NCBI RefSeq assembly: GCF_000661915.1
Contig: NZ_CP007509.1
Location: forward strand, 1,550,001 to 1,614,000
Length of the DNA stretch: 64,000 nucleotides
Direction of reading: 5' to 3'
Origin: Stutzerimonas decontaminans
GTDB taxonomy: Bacteria > Pseudomonadota > Gammaproteobacteria > Pseudomonadales > Pseudomonadaceae
The position numbers and the translations under genes were made by a program. Below are positions 17,850 to 25,928 of this stretch, piece by piece. Below the pieces are notes generated by a model. It saw only the letters and a program-made list of their open reading frames with translations, was not told the origin of the DNA and did no database searches. Position 1 is the stretch's first letter; each line of letters starts with the position of its first letter.

Positions 17850-18107
17850 TCAGTTGCAGCCGCGACCGCATCCGGTTTTGCGGGGCGTCGGGGCAGGCGA
17901 GTCGGTGGTGACCTCGGCAGGGTAACCGGCTTCGTCGAGTGCGGCGATCAGCTCCGCGCTATCGGCCGTGCCGTCTATCCGGGCGAGCCCGGCGGCCAGA
18001 TCGACCTCGACGCGCTCGACACCCGCCAAGGGCTGTAGTGCCGCGGTTACATGCCGGACGCACGCGCCGCAGGTCATGCCGGATACCTTGAGTTGAATGC
18101 CGGTCAT
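17850..18107 (-). CDS. CopZ-like copper chaperone (heavy-metal-associated domain)
   Basis: An 85-residue cytoplasmic HMA-domain protein. The ferredoxin-like fold is evident from LKVSGMTCGACVRHVTAALQ with the MTCxxC copper site at about residues 10-15. The C-terminal extension ends in GCGRGCN, adding two cysteines not found in minimal CopZ proteins. It would carry Cu(I) to an exporting P-type ATPase, which is not in this window. It is the first gene of a two-gene unit with the DUF411 gene. Confidence 0.9.
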   Translation of the reverse strand: MTGIQLKVSGMTCGACVRHVTAALQPLAGVERVEVDLAAGLARIDGTADSAELIAALDEAGYPAEVTTDSPAPTPRKTGCGRGCN

Positions 18108-18148
18108 GGGATGGTCCTCGGTTAGCCAGTTTTGGTAGCACTGGCTTG

Positions 18149-18179
18149 ATGCTCAACCTTGACGCGATGGCAAGGTCAA
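18149..18179 (-). promoter_or_regulatory. CueR-type (MerR family) promoter-operator before the CopZ-like gene
   Basis: The dyad ACCTTG-N9-CAAGGT spans 18156-18176. On the minus strand a -35 TTGACC (plus-strand 18174-18179) is followed after a long 19-bp spacer by GAGCAT (18149-18154). A stretched spacer containing such a dyad is the hallmark of MerR-family activators; the sequence resembles known CueR sites of copZ/copA genes. It lies about 40 bases before the start codon of the CopZ-like gene. Confidence 0.8.
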
Positions 18180-18238
18180 GCCTCATTTTTCTGGGTACCA
18201 CGCTAACCCCGGCGGCCTGACAAGAGGCTGATCGTAAG

Positions 18239-18254
18239 ATTACTTTTTTGTCAG
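18239..18254 (-). promoter_or_regulatory. CopR box upstream of copRS
   Basis: On the minus strand the sequence is CTGACA-AAAAA-GTAAT, an exact match to the CopR motif CTGACA-N5-GTAAT. It shares the flanking CAGCT with the copA box. It lies 67-82 bases before copR, and could serve autoregulation of copRS or the divergent CopZ-DUF411 unit. Confidence 0.7.
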
Positions 18255-18320
18255 CTTCGTGGCGTCCCAGCTGCGGGCACTGCCACACTTGCGGCGTCGC
18301 CACCGAAGGAACTCGCCGCC

Positions 18321-19004
18321 ATGAAATTGCTGGTCGCCGAAGACGAACCGAAAACCGGCATGTACCTGCAGCAGGGCCTGAGCGAGGCCGGCTTCACCGT
18401 CGACCGCGTCACCAGCGGCACCGATGCGCTGCAGCATGTACTGAGTATGCCTTATGACCTACTGATTCTCGACGTGATGATGCCCGGCCTGGATGGCTGG
18501 GAAGTGCTGCGGCTGGTGCGGGCGTCCGGCAACGAGGTGCCGGTGCTGTTTCTCACCGCGCGCGACCGCGTCGAGGATCGCGTGAAGGGGCTGGAGCTTG
18601 GCGCCGACGACTATCTGGTCAAGCCGTTCGCCTTTTCCGAGCTGCTGGCGCGTGTGCGCACCTTGCTCCGGCGTGGCAACGCAGCAGCATTGCAGACTCA
18701 GTTGAAGATCGCCGATCTGGAGGTCGATCTGCTCAAGCGCCGCGCGATGCGGGCTGGTCAGCGTATCGACCTGACTGCCAAGGAATTCGCCCTGCTGGAG
18801 TTGCTCCTGCGCCGGCGCGGCGAGGTGCTGCCCAAGTCGCTGATCGCTTCCCAGGTGTGGGACATGAATTTCGACAGCGACACCAACGTCATCGAGGTGG
18901 CGATCCGTCGCTTGCGGGTGAAGATCGACGATGGCTTCGAGCCCAAGCTGATCCACACCGCACGAGGCATGGGTTACATGCTCGACGAGCCGGACGCGCC
19001 ATGA
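18321..19004 (+). CDS. copR: Heavy-metal response regulator CopR (CusR)
   Basis: A 227-residue OmpR/PhoB-family response regulator. The receiver domain has the acidic pocket (AEDEP, residues 6-10), phospho-acceptor Asp51 in [13 protein letters not shown], and the conserved Lys in DDYLVKPF. The C-terminal winged helix includes [20 protein letters not shown] and [16 protein letters not shown]. This is the copper-responsive CopR/CusR type. The stop overlaps the copS start (ATGA), so both are one operon. Two matching CopR boxes lie in this locus, at 17287-17302 and 18239-18254. Confidence 0.93.
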   Translation: MKLLVAEDEPKTGMYLQQGLSEAGFTVDRVTSGTDALQHVLSMPYDLLILDVMMPGLDGWEVLRLVRASGNEVPVLFLTARDRVEDRVKGLELGADDYLVKPFAFSELLARVRTLLRRGNAAALQTQLKIADLEVDLLKRRAMRAGQRIDLTAKEFALLELLLRRRGEVLPKSLIASQVWDMNFDSDTNVIEVAIRRLRVKIDDGFEPKLIHTARGMGYMLDEPDAP

Positions 19005-20365
19005 AGCGGCTGTCGCTGACCGCGCGGCTGAGCCTGATGTTCATGCTCGCGGTGACCGGCGTGCTGGCGGCGGCCGGTTATTTCTTCAGCCAGCTCAGCG
19101 AACATCACTTCGAAGAACTGGACCGCCACACGCTGCACGAAAAGCTCGAGGCAAGCCGGCACCTGCTGGGGGAGCTGGATGATCTGCAGGGCTTCGAGCG
19201 CGTCCGCCCACAGCTGCAGGCGTTGCTCGGCGGCCACAGTGAGATGCGCGGCTTCATTTTCGATGGGCGCGGTGCCCAGCTGTTTCCTCAACCGGGCGTT
19301 GATGAGGCGGAACCGGTGTTGCTCGAGCTGATCGGCCGGGAGGCGGGGGAGCTGACACTGGACGGGCGCGTCTGGCGCGGAGAGGCCGGGCACGTCGTGA
19401 TCGGCGCGCAGCGGCTGACCCTGCTGATTCTGCTCGACGTCACTGTGCACAAGGCCTTCTTCCACACCTTCAGTGGCTGGCTATGGGGCGCGCTGGTGCT
19501 CTGCGCCTTGCTCAGCGGGTTGCTCGGCTGGCTGTTGGTACGCAGCGGCTTGCGCCCGTTGCGCGAGGTTACCCAAGTGGCCGCTTCGGTCTCGGCCAAG
19601 TCGCTACGCGAGCGCATCCCCGACGAGTCGACACCGGCAGAACTGCAGCAGCTGGTGCAGGCGTTCAACGCCATGCTGGCGCGGCTGGAGGACGCCTTTG
19701 TGCGGTTGTCGAACTTCTCCGCCGACATCGCCCACGAGCTGCGCACGCCGCTGAGCAACCTGATGACCCACACCGAGGTGGCGCTGACCCGCGCGCGTAC
19801 GCTGGACCAGTATCAGGACAACCTGCATTCCAACCTGGAGGAACTGCAGCGCATGTCGCGGATGATCGACGACATGCTGTTCCTGGCCAAGGCGGATAAC
19901 GGGTTGATCGTGCCGGACGCCAAGCCCGTCGCGCTGGAGGCGTTGTGCGCGCAGTTGCTGGACTATTACCAGCTCTCCGCCGATGAGCGCGGGGTGCGCT
20001 TCGAGCTGTCCGGTGCTGGCACCATTCAGGGCGATTTGTTGATGCTGCGCCGGGCGCTGTCGAACCTGCTGTCCAATGCGCTGCGCTACACGCCCGACGG
20101 CGAGCTGATCCGAGTGGCCATCGTGCGCGGCGCTGGCCAGGTGACGCTTGAGGTGAGCAATCCCGGCGCGACCATCGCGCCCGAGCATCTGGAGCGACTG
20201 TTCGACCGCTTCTACCGGGTCGACCCCGCGCGCCGCGAAGGCAGCCCGAGCAATGCCGGTTTGGGGCTGGCGATCACCCGTTCGATCGTTCAGGCCCATC
20301 AGGGCCGTATCCAGTGCAGTTCCGAGCAGGGCTGGACGACCTTCCGCCTGGAATTCCCTGGCTAA
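19001..20365 (+). CDS. copS: Heavy-metal sensor histidine kinase CopS (CusS)
   Basis: A 454-residue membrane sensor kinase. Two membrane segments (about residues 11-30 and 158-180) flank a periplasmic sensing domain that contains [19 protein letters not shown], the CusS/CopS-type histidine region near the first membrane helix. HAMP, then the phospho-acceptor His in [15 protein letters not shown], and the ATPase domain ([27 protein letters not shown]) follow. It would phosphorylate CopR when periplasmic copper is high. It converges with the DsbS-like kinase gene, the two stop codons being only eight bases apart. Confidence 0.92.
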   Translation: MKRLSLTARLSLMFMLAVTGVLAAAGYFFSQLSEHHFEELDRHTLHEKLEASRHLLGELDDLQGFERVRPQLQALLGGHSEMRGFIFDGRGAQLFPQPGVDEAEPVLLELIGREAGELTLDGRVWRGEAGHVVIGAQRLTLLILLDVTVHKAFFHTFSGWLWGALVLCALLSGLLGWLLVRSGLRPLREVTQVAASVSAKSLRERIPDESTPAELQQLVQAFNAMLARLEDAFVRLSNFSADIAHELRTPLSNLMTHTEVALTRARTLDQYQDNLHSNLEELQRMSRMIDDMLFLAKADNGLIVPDAKPVALEALCAQLLDYYQLSADERGVRFELSGAGTIQGDLLMLRRALSNLLSNALRYTPDGELIRVAIVRGAGQVTLEVSNPGATIAPEHLERLFDRFYRVDPARREGSPSNAGLGLAITRSIVQAHQGRIQCSSEQGWTTFRLEFPG

Positions 20366-20373
20366 ACGCCTGC

Positions 20374-21696
20374 TCAGCGCTGCAACGGCACCGTCAGCGA
20401 TACGCGCAGACCGTCGGCTTGGCTGTCGAAGGCGAGGGTGCAATCGCTGCGTTGGGCGATCGCCTGGACGATGGCCAGGCCCAGGCCGCTGCCACTGCTG
20501 GCGGCGTGTCGCCAGAAGCGCCGAGTCAGGTGCTCGACGTGCTCGGCGGCGATGCCCGGGCCCTGGTCGCGTACTTCGAAGCGCACGCGCTCGGCTTCAC
20601 CGTGCAGGGTCAGGGTGACGGCGCTGCCCGGCGCGGTGTGGCGCTGGGCATTCTCCAGCAGGTTGCGCAGCGCGGCGATGGCCAGCACCGGCGGCATCGC
20701 CAGTGGCGCATCGGGCAGCTCTGCCGGGACCTGCAACAGGATTTGCGCGCCGTCACCGCCACTGGCGTCCTGTATCGCCAGCCGTGCGACCTCGGCGGCC
20801 GAGCACTGCAGGCCATCGTCGAAATCCAGACTGCCTTCCACTCGCGCCAGCAACAGCAGCTGCTCAAGCGTGCGTTGCAGCCGATCGGCACCGGCCTCGG
20901 CGTTGGCCAGTGCCTGCTCGGCGGCGGCGCCTTCGGTCATGCGCGCCACCTGCAGGTGAGTCTTGATCGCCGTCAGCGGGCTGCGCAATTCGTGGGCGGC
21001 ATCGCCGGTCAGCCGGCGTTCGCGTTCGATGGCCTGGGCGATGCGCTGGAACAGTTGGTTCTGCGTCTGCACCAGCGGCAGCAGCTCCGGCGGCAGGCCT
21101 TCGACCGGCAAGGGTTCGAGGGAGTCGGCGCTGCGTCGGGTCAGTGCCTCGCGAATCCTGCGCAGGGGCGCCAGCCCACGGCCCAGGCCGAGCCAGAGCA
21201 GACCCAGGCTGCCGAGCAGGGCGACCGCCACGGGCAGAGCCGCCGCCAGCAACACCGAGCGTTTCAGCGCGGCGCGCTCATCCAGGCGATCGGCTGTAGT
21301 GATGCGCAGCTCGCCTTGCACCAAGGTGAAACTGCGCCAGGGCACGCCGTCGATCAACTGGTCGCGAAAGCCGTTCTGCTCGGCGTCCAGCTGCTGGTCG
21401 GGCGCAGTGTGGCTGCGCGCCAGCACCTCGCCACGTAACGAGCTGACCTGGCAGGCCAGCCCGTTGGGGATGCCCAGCTGTTCGGCGCTCAGACGTTGCG
21501 GCGGGCCGTCGCGGGGCAGCGGTTGCGGCAACTGCACCAGCAGACCGGCGACCATGCGCGCCGAGGCGGCCAGGCGCTGGTCGAGCGAGAGCATCATCTG
21601 GCTACGCAGATCGACCAGCATCCAGGTCGCCGCCAGTGCCCAGAGCAGCACGAAGGCCGAGCCGAGCATCAGGGTCAGGCGCAGGCGCAGGCTCAT
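20374..21696 (-). CDS. dsbS: Sensor histidine kinase, DsbS-like
   Basis: A 440-residue sensor kinase with membrane helices at about residues 8-28 and 150-180, a periplasmic domain, and a kinase core. The phospho-acceptor His is in GDAAHELRSPLTAIKTHLQ, and the ATPase domain shows NLLENAQRHTAPGS and GSGLGLAIVQAI. General similarity is to QseC/PmrB-type kinases. The name is based on gene order: in P. aeruginosa the same order kinase-regulator-dsbD2-tlpA-dsbG (PA2480 to PA2476) is described as the copper-responsive DsbRS system. It is the second gene of the minus-strand pair and overlaps the regulator stop by four bases. Confidence 0.8.
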   Translation of the reverse strand: MSLRLRLTLMLGSAFVLLWALAATWMLVDLRSQMMLSLDQRLAASARMVAGLLVQLPQPLPRDGPPQRLSAEQLGIPNGLACQVSSLRGEVLARSHTAPDQQLDAEQNGFRDQLIDGVPWRSFTLVQGELRITTADRLDERAALKRSVLLAAALPVAVALLGSLGLLWLGLGRGLAPLRRIREALTRRSADSLEPLPVEGLPPELLPLVQTQNQLFQRIAQAIERERRLTGDAAHELRSPLTAIKTHLQVARMTEGAAAEQALANAEAGADRLQRTLEQLLLLARVEGSLDFDDGLQCSAAEVARLAIQDASGGDGAQILLQVPAELPDAPLAMPPVLAIAALRNLLENAQRHTAPGSAVTLTLHGEAERVRFEVRDQGPGIAAEHVEHLTRRFWRHAASSGSGLGLAIVQAIAQRSDCTLAFDSQADGLRVSLTVPLQR

Positions 21697-22370
21697 GGCG
21701 CGTCCTCATCGCCTGCCGGGCCGAGACGGTAGCCCAGGCCGCGCACGGTTTCGACGATGCCGTTGCCGAGTTTGCGGCGCAGGTGGTGGATGTGCACGTT
21801 GAGCGCATTGCTCTCGACGTCATCGGCGAAACCGTAAACCGCGTCCTTGAGCTGCTCGCCGCTGAGCACCCGGCCCTGATTGTTGAGCAGTGCCTGCAGC
21901 AGGGCCTGTTCACGGCGTGACAGGTCGACCGGCTGGCCGTCCAGGCGCGCCTCGCAGCGGCTCGGGTCGTAGCTCAGTCGGCCATGCTCGATGAGGTTGA
22001 CGCTGCGCCCGGACATGCGCCGCATCAGCGTGTGCAGGCGCGCGGCCAGCTCGCGCAGATCGAAGGGCTTGAGCAGGTAGTCGTCGGCGCCCGCCTGCAG
22101 GCCGGTGACCCGGTCGCTGACCGCATCGCGCGCGGTAAGCACTAGCACCGGTAGCTCCAGCCCCTGTTGGCGCAGGCGTCGCAGCAGGGCGATGCCGTCT
22201 TCGTCCGGCAGGCCAAGGTCGAGGATCAGCACATCGAAGTGCGCCGCGCGCAGCAACGCTTCGGCATCCGCCGCGGTCGCGGCATGGTCGACGATCAGGC
22301 CCTGGGCATTGAGCCCGGCGACGATACCGCTGGCGATCAGCGCGTCGTCTTCGGCAAGCAGCACGTGCAT
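21693..22370 (-). CDS. dsbR: Response regulator, DsbR-like
   Basis: A 225-residue OmpR-family regulator. The acidic pocket AEDDA, phospho-acceptor Asp51 (LILDLGLPDEDG) and Lys in DDYLLKPFDLREL are present. The DNA-binding domain carries LSRREQALLQALLNNQGRVL and SNALNVHIHHLRRKLG. Overall type is QseB/PmrA. It is divergent from dsbD, and the 138-base gap contains 11-bp-phased TTAAT repeats that are good candidates for its operator. Assignment as DsbR rests on synteny with P. aeruginosa and on the neighbouring copper genes. Confidence 0.8.
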   Translation of the reverse strand: MHVLLAEDDALIASGIVAGLNAQGLIVDHAATAADAEALLRAAHFDVLILDLGLPDEDGIALLRRLRQQGLELPVLVLTARDAVSDRVTGLQAGADDYLLKPFDLRELAARLHTLMRRMSGRSVNLIEHGRLSYDPSRCEARLDGQPVDLSRREQALLQALLNNQGRVLSGEQLKDAVYGFADDVESNALNVHIHHLRRKLGNGIVETVRGLGYRLGPAGDEDAP

Positions 22371-22410
22371 GGGGAGGGTCCGCAGGAAAATCTCAAGGGT
22401 GGACCTTAGC

Positions 22411-22461
22411 GATTAAGGCAGCGTTATGCAGCCCGTACCACTGTGTTAATGGCGCGTTAAT
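22411..22461 (+). promoter_or_regulatory. Phased direct repeats between dsbR and dsbD, candidate DsbR site
   Basis: GTTAAT-GGCGC-GTTAAT (22445-22461) is a perfect direct repeat with an 11-base period. A degenerate pair, TTAAG at 22413 and TTATG at 22424, lies in the same 11-base phase. Such tandem repeats are the normal operator of OmpR/QseB-family regulators. Confidence 0.55.
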
Positions 22462-22508
22462 CCCGTCGCGGCATGCTGCGTGGCAGTCAATTCTCGGCCA
22501 GGACTCTC

Positions 22509-24251
22509 ATGCGTACATTGGTTCTTCTGCTTTTTCTGCTGGCGCCCGGGCTGGCGCTGCCGGCTGGTGGCCTGTTCGGCGGCGGCTCGCAGGGGGATTT
22601 CCTGCCGGTGGACAAGGCGTTCGCTCTGACGGTCAGCCCGCAGGAGAACGGCGCGACGCTGCTGCACTGGCGGATCGCGCCGGGTTACTACCTCTATCAG
22701 CAGCGCCTGCAGTTCGACGGCCTGCCGCCCGAACGTCAGCCGCAGCTGCCCGAGGGCGAGCCCTACAGCGACGAGTTCTTCGGCGATTCGCAGATCTACC
22801 GCGACAGCCTCGAGCTGACCATTCCGCCAGGCTCGGAGGACAACGTGCGCCTCGGCTGGCAGGGCTGCGCCGATGCCGGGCTCTGCTATCCGCCGCAGAC
22901 CCGTGAGGTGTCGTTGAGCGGCAACGGCAACGGTACCGCGGCGCCGACCGCTGTTCAGGCCGAGGATCAGGCGCTGGTCAGCGGCCTCGAAAATCAGGCA
23001 CTGGCCTGGAGCCTGCTGGTGTTTTTCGGCCTCGGTCTGCTGTTGGCCTTCACCCCCTGTTCGTTGCCGATGCTGCCGATTCTGGCGGGCATCGTGGTGG
23101 GCAGCGGCGCCACTTCACGCCGTGGTTTCGCCCTGGCGGCGACCTATGTGGTCAGCATGGCACTGGTCTATGCCGGACTTGGGGTGCTCGCGGCGTTACT
23201 CGGCGCCAACCTGCAGGCGGCTCTGCAGCAGCCGTGGTTGCTGACCAGTTTCGCCGTATTGTTCGTGCTGCTGGCGCTGCCGATGTTCGGTTTGTTCGAG
23301 CTGCAGTTGCCAGCGGCGCTACGGGATCGACTGGAGCGTGCCGGGCGCCAGCAACGCGGTGGCAGCCTGGCCGGTGCCGGCGCGCTGGGCGTGCTGTCCG
23401 GCCTGCTGGTCGGGCCTTGCATGACCGCACCATTGGCCGCCGCGCTGCTGTTCATTGCACAAAGCGGCAGTGTGCTGCAGGGCGGTCTGGTGCTGTTCGC
23501 ACTGGGCTTGGGCATTGGCACGCCGCTGCTATTGCTGGTGACGGTTGGCAACCGTTTCCTTCCCAAACCAGGCGCATGGATGGATAGGGTCAAGGTGGTG
23601 TTCGGCTTCCTGTTCCTGGCGGCGGCGCTGTTCGTTGCGCGGCCGTTGCTAGCCGACTGGTTGTGGCTGGGCCTGTGGGGCGCGCTGCTGGTGGTGCTTG
23701 CCACCGCCCTGCTGCATGCGGCGCACGCACTGCAACAGCAACGGGCGCCGTGTCAGGCCGCCGGTATTCTGCTGGGTCTGTGGGGCATAGCGATGCTGCT
23801 GGGCGCCGCGGGTGGTGCGGACGATCCGCGCCGGCCGCTGGCGATCTATGCCGGCGGTGCGGCGAGTACCACGGTTGTGGAGACCCATGCGCTTGGCTTC
23901 AGCGATCCGGCAGTGCTCGACCGTGAGCTGGCAGCAGCAAAGGCGCAGGGCCAGTGGGTGCTGATCGATTACTACGCCGACTGGTGTGTCTCCTGTAAGG
24001 TCATGGAGAAAGAGGTCTTCGGCAACGCCGAGGTGCAGGCGAGCCTGGACGGCGTGCGGGTGCTGCGCCCCGATGTGACCCGTAGCGACGCCGCCAGCCG
24101 CGAGTTGCTGACGCGCTATCAGGTGCTCGGTCCGCCGACATTGGTGTGGATCGGCCCGGATGGCGAGGAGCGCCGCGAACGTCGCATCACCGGTGAAGTC
24201 GGTGCCAAGGACTTTCTGCAGAACTGGAACCAGACCCGGGAGCGAGGTTGA
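22509..24251 (+). CDS. dsbD: Thiol:disulfide interchange protein DsbD
   Basis: A 580-residue protein with the full DsbD plan. A signal peptide is followed by a periplasmic alpha domain with the redox pair in GCADAGLCYPP (about residues 118-128). Eight membrane helices follow, with the cysteine motifs TPCSLPMLPI and GPCMTAPLAAA, and then a C-terminal thioredoxin-like domain with WCVSCK. It passes electrons from cytoplasmic thioredoxin to periplasmic partners, here presumably the TlpA-like protein and DsbG encoded downstream. Start at the ATG before RTLVLLLF fits the signal peptide; the frame is open 12 codons further up. It is the first gene of a three-gene operon with overlapping junctions. 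Confidence 0.94.
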   Translation: MRTLVLLLFLLAPGLALPAGGLFGGGSQGDFLPVDKAFALTVSPQENGATLLHWRIAPGYYLYQQRLQFDGLPPERQPQLPEGEPYSDEFFGDSQIYRDSLELTIPPGSEDNVRLGWQGCADAGLCYPPQTREVSLSGNGNGTAAPTAVQAEDQALVSGLENQALAWSLLVFFGLGLLLAFTPCSLPMLPILAGIVVGSGATSRRGFALAATYVVSMALVYAGLGVLAALLGANLQAALQQPWLLTSFAVLFVLLALPMFGLFELQLPAALRDRLERAGRQQRGGSLAGAGALGVLSGLLVGPCMTAPLAAALLFIAQSGSVLQGGLVLFALGLGIGTPLLLLVTVGNRFLPKPGAWMDRVKVVFGFLFLAAALFVARPLLADWLWLGLWGALLVVLATALLHAAHALQQQRAPCQAAGILLGLWGIAMLLGAAGGADDPRRPLAIYAGGAASTTVVETHALGFSDPAVLDRELAAAKAQGQWVLIDYYADWCVSCKVMEKEVFGNAEVQASLDGVRVLRPDVTRSDAASRELLTRYQVLGPPTLVWIGPDGEERRERRITGEVGAKDFLQNWNQTRERG

Positions 24252-25066
24252 TGCTGACTGTGAATATCGGGCCGCTTGCCCTGGCGGTGCCCCATGTGAT
24301 TCTGCTGGGCAGCCTGCTGCTGGCGACCCTGACCGGCTGGTGGGTCGGCCGTCGCAGCGAACGTAACCCCGAGCGGCAGCTGTTTCGCCTGCTACTCGTG
24401 GCGCTGCTGATCGCACGTCTGGCCTTTGTCGCAATGTACTGGGCGTACTACCAGGACGACTGGCTGAGCGTCATTGATATCCGCGACGGTGGTTTTATCG
24501 CCTGGCCAGGTCTGGTTGCTGCGCTGGCGTTGGGTATCTGGTGGGGCTGGCGTGACCGCGAACTGCGCAAGCCGCTGGGTATCGCGCTGACGGTGGGAAT
24601 CCTCAGCTGGGGCTTCAGTAACCTGGCCTGGCACTCCTTCGAGCAGGGCACGCGGCTGCCGGAAATGGCCCTGCGTGACAACCAGGGGCGTCCGGTGGCG
24701 CTGGAGGATTATTCAGGTCAGCCACTGGTGATCAATCTGTGGGCGACCTGGTGCCCGCCGTGCCGCCGCGAAATGCCGGTGCTGGCCGACGCGCAGGCGA
24801 GGGAAAGCGACACCCTGTTTCTCTTCGTCAATCAGGGCGAGGGGGAGGGGGAGATCAACCGTTTCCTGGAAACCGCGGGGCTGAGTCTCGAAAACGTCCT
24901 GCTCGACAGCGGCGGGCGCCTCGGCCAGCACGTTGGCTCCACGGCGCTGCCGACCACGCTGTTCTACAACGCCGATGGTCGCCAGGTCAGCAGCCATCTC
25001 GGCGAACTCTCGCACGCCAGCCTGGCGCGCGCGTTGAAAAAACTGAAAGAGGAAGCTGCGCAGTGA
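24251..25066 (+). CDS. TlpA/DsbE-like thioredoxin fused to an Lgt-like membrane domain
   Basis: A 271-residue protein. The first 125 residues hold about four membrane helices and include DIRDGGFIAWPGLVAALALG, a pattern resembling part of prolipoprotein diacylglyceryl transferase (Lgt), though far too short to be the enzyme. The rest is a periplasmic TlpA-type thioredoxin domain with INLWATWCPPCRREMPVL and cis-Pro in TALPTTLFY. The start ATG shares a base with the dsbD stop (TGATG). It is probably a membrane-anchored reductase that receives electrons from DsbD. The Lgt resemblance is by eye only. Confidence 0.85.
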   Translation: MLTVNIGPLALAVPHVILLGSLLLATLTGWWVGRRSERNPERQLFRLLLVALLIARLAFVAMYWAYYQDDWLSVIDIRDGGFIAWPGLVAALALGIWWGWRDRELRKPLGIALTVGILSWGFSNLAWHSFEQGTRLPEMALRDNQGRPVALEDYSGQPLVINLWATWCPPCRREMPVLADAQARESDTLFLFVNQGEGEGEINRFLETAGLSLENVLLDSGGRLGQHVGSTALPTTLFYNADGRQVSSHLGELSHASLARALKKLKEEAAQ

Positions 25067-25830
25067 TTCGATTCAAGCCGTTACCCTACCTGCTCGCCGG
25101 CGTCAGCCTGCTGGCCCTGCCCATGGTCAAGGCCGAAGAACTGCCAGAGGCGATCAAGGCCGTCGAGGCCCGCGGTGCCGAGGTCGTTGGCCGCTTCGAG
25201 GCACCCGGCGGGCTCCAGGGCTATGCCGCGCGCTATAACGGGCAGGGCATGGCGCTGTATCTCACCCCGGACGGCGAACATGTGCTGATCGGTAGCCTGC
25301 TCGACGCAAAGGGCGAGGACCTGACTCGCGGGCAGCTGGAAAAGCTGGTCTATGAACCGCTGGGCAAGGAGATGTGGACGCGCATGCAAGACAGCAGCTG
25401 GATCGCTGACGGCAAGGCCGACGCACCGCGCATCGTCTACATGTTCAGTGACCCGAACTGCCCGTACTGCAACATGTTCTGGAAGCAGGCGCGGCCCTGG
25501 GTCGAGGCCGGCAAGGTGCAGGTTCGGCACATCATGGTGGGCATGCTGCGCGCCGACAGCGCGGGCAAGTCCGCCGCATTGCTCAGCGCCAAGGATCCGC
25601 AGGCAGCGCTCAATGAGCACGAAGCGGCCGGCAAGGCGAGCAAGCTCAAGGCGCTGGATAAGATCCCGGCAGAACTGGAAGAACAGCTCACCAACAATCT
25701 GATGCTGATGAGCGAACTGGGCGCCCAGGCGACTCCGGCGATCTTCTACCTCGACGACAACGACCGCTTGCAGCAGCACCAGGGCGCACCACGGCCTGAG
25801 GCGCTGGCTGAGATCATGGGGCCACGCTGA
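25063..25830 (+). CDS. dsbG: Thiol:disulfide interchange protein DsbG
   Basis: A 255-residue periplasmic disulfide isomerase/sulfenic-acid reductase of the DsbC/DsbG family. The signal peptide ends near VKAEE. An N-terminal dimerisation domain follows (residues 25-85), then the catalytic thioredoxin fold with FSDPNCPYCNMFWKQ, i.e. a CPYC active site as in other DsbG proteins, and the cis-Pro loop in QATPAIFYLDD. It starts with GTG overlapping the previous stop (GTGA), with AAGAGGAAG upstream. It closes the dsbD operon and has no copper-binding extension. Confidence 0.93.
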   Translation: MIRFKPLPYLLAGVSLLALPMVKAEELPEAIKAVEARGAEVVGRFEAPGGLQGYAARYNGQGMALYLTPDGEHVLIGSLLDAKGEDLTRGQLEKLVYEPLGKEMWTRMQDSSWIADGKADAPRIVYMFSDPNCPYCNMFWKQARPWVEAGKVQVRHIMVGMLRADSAGKSAALLSAKDPQAALNEHEAAGKASKLKALDKIPAELEEQLTNNLMLMSELGAQATPAIFYLDDNDRLQQHQGAPRPEALAEIMGPR

Positions 25831-25870
25831 GCCGCGGTCCGTCAGTAGGGGCCAGCTGGTGCCTCTCTTG

Positions 25871-25920
25871 GAGGCGGTTGGCGAGCCAGCTCGCTCCTAC
25901 ATGCTCCTACAAGTAGGAGG
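25871..25920. repeat. REP-like palindromic element
   Basis: On the minus strand the segment reads GTAGGAGCGAGCTGGCTCG followed by CCAACCGCC, the form of Pseudomonas REP sequences with an imperfect GCGAGC/GCTCGC stem. A second short CTCCTAC-AA-GTAGGAG hairpin adjoins it (25904-25919). It sits between the convergent dsbG and DUF4197 genes, the usual place for such elements. Confidence 0.6.
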
Positions 25921-25928
25921 AAGGCGCG

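Noticed and set aside
18217..18232. A third CopR-like site on the plus strand (CTGACA-N5-CTGAT)
   Set aside because: Only the first half matches; the GTAAT half is not present.
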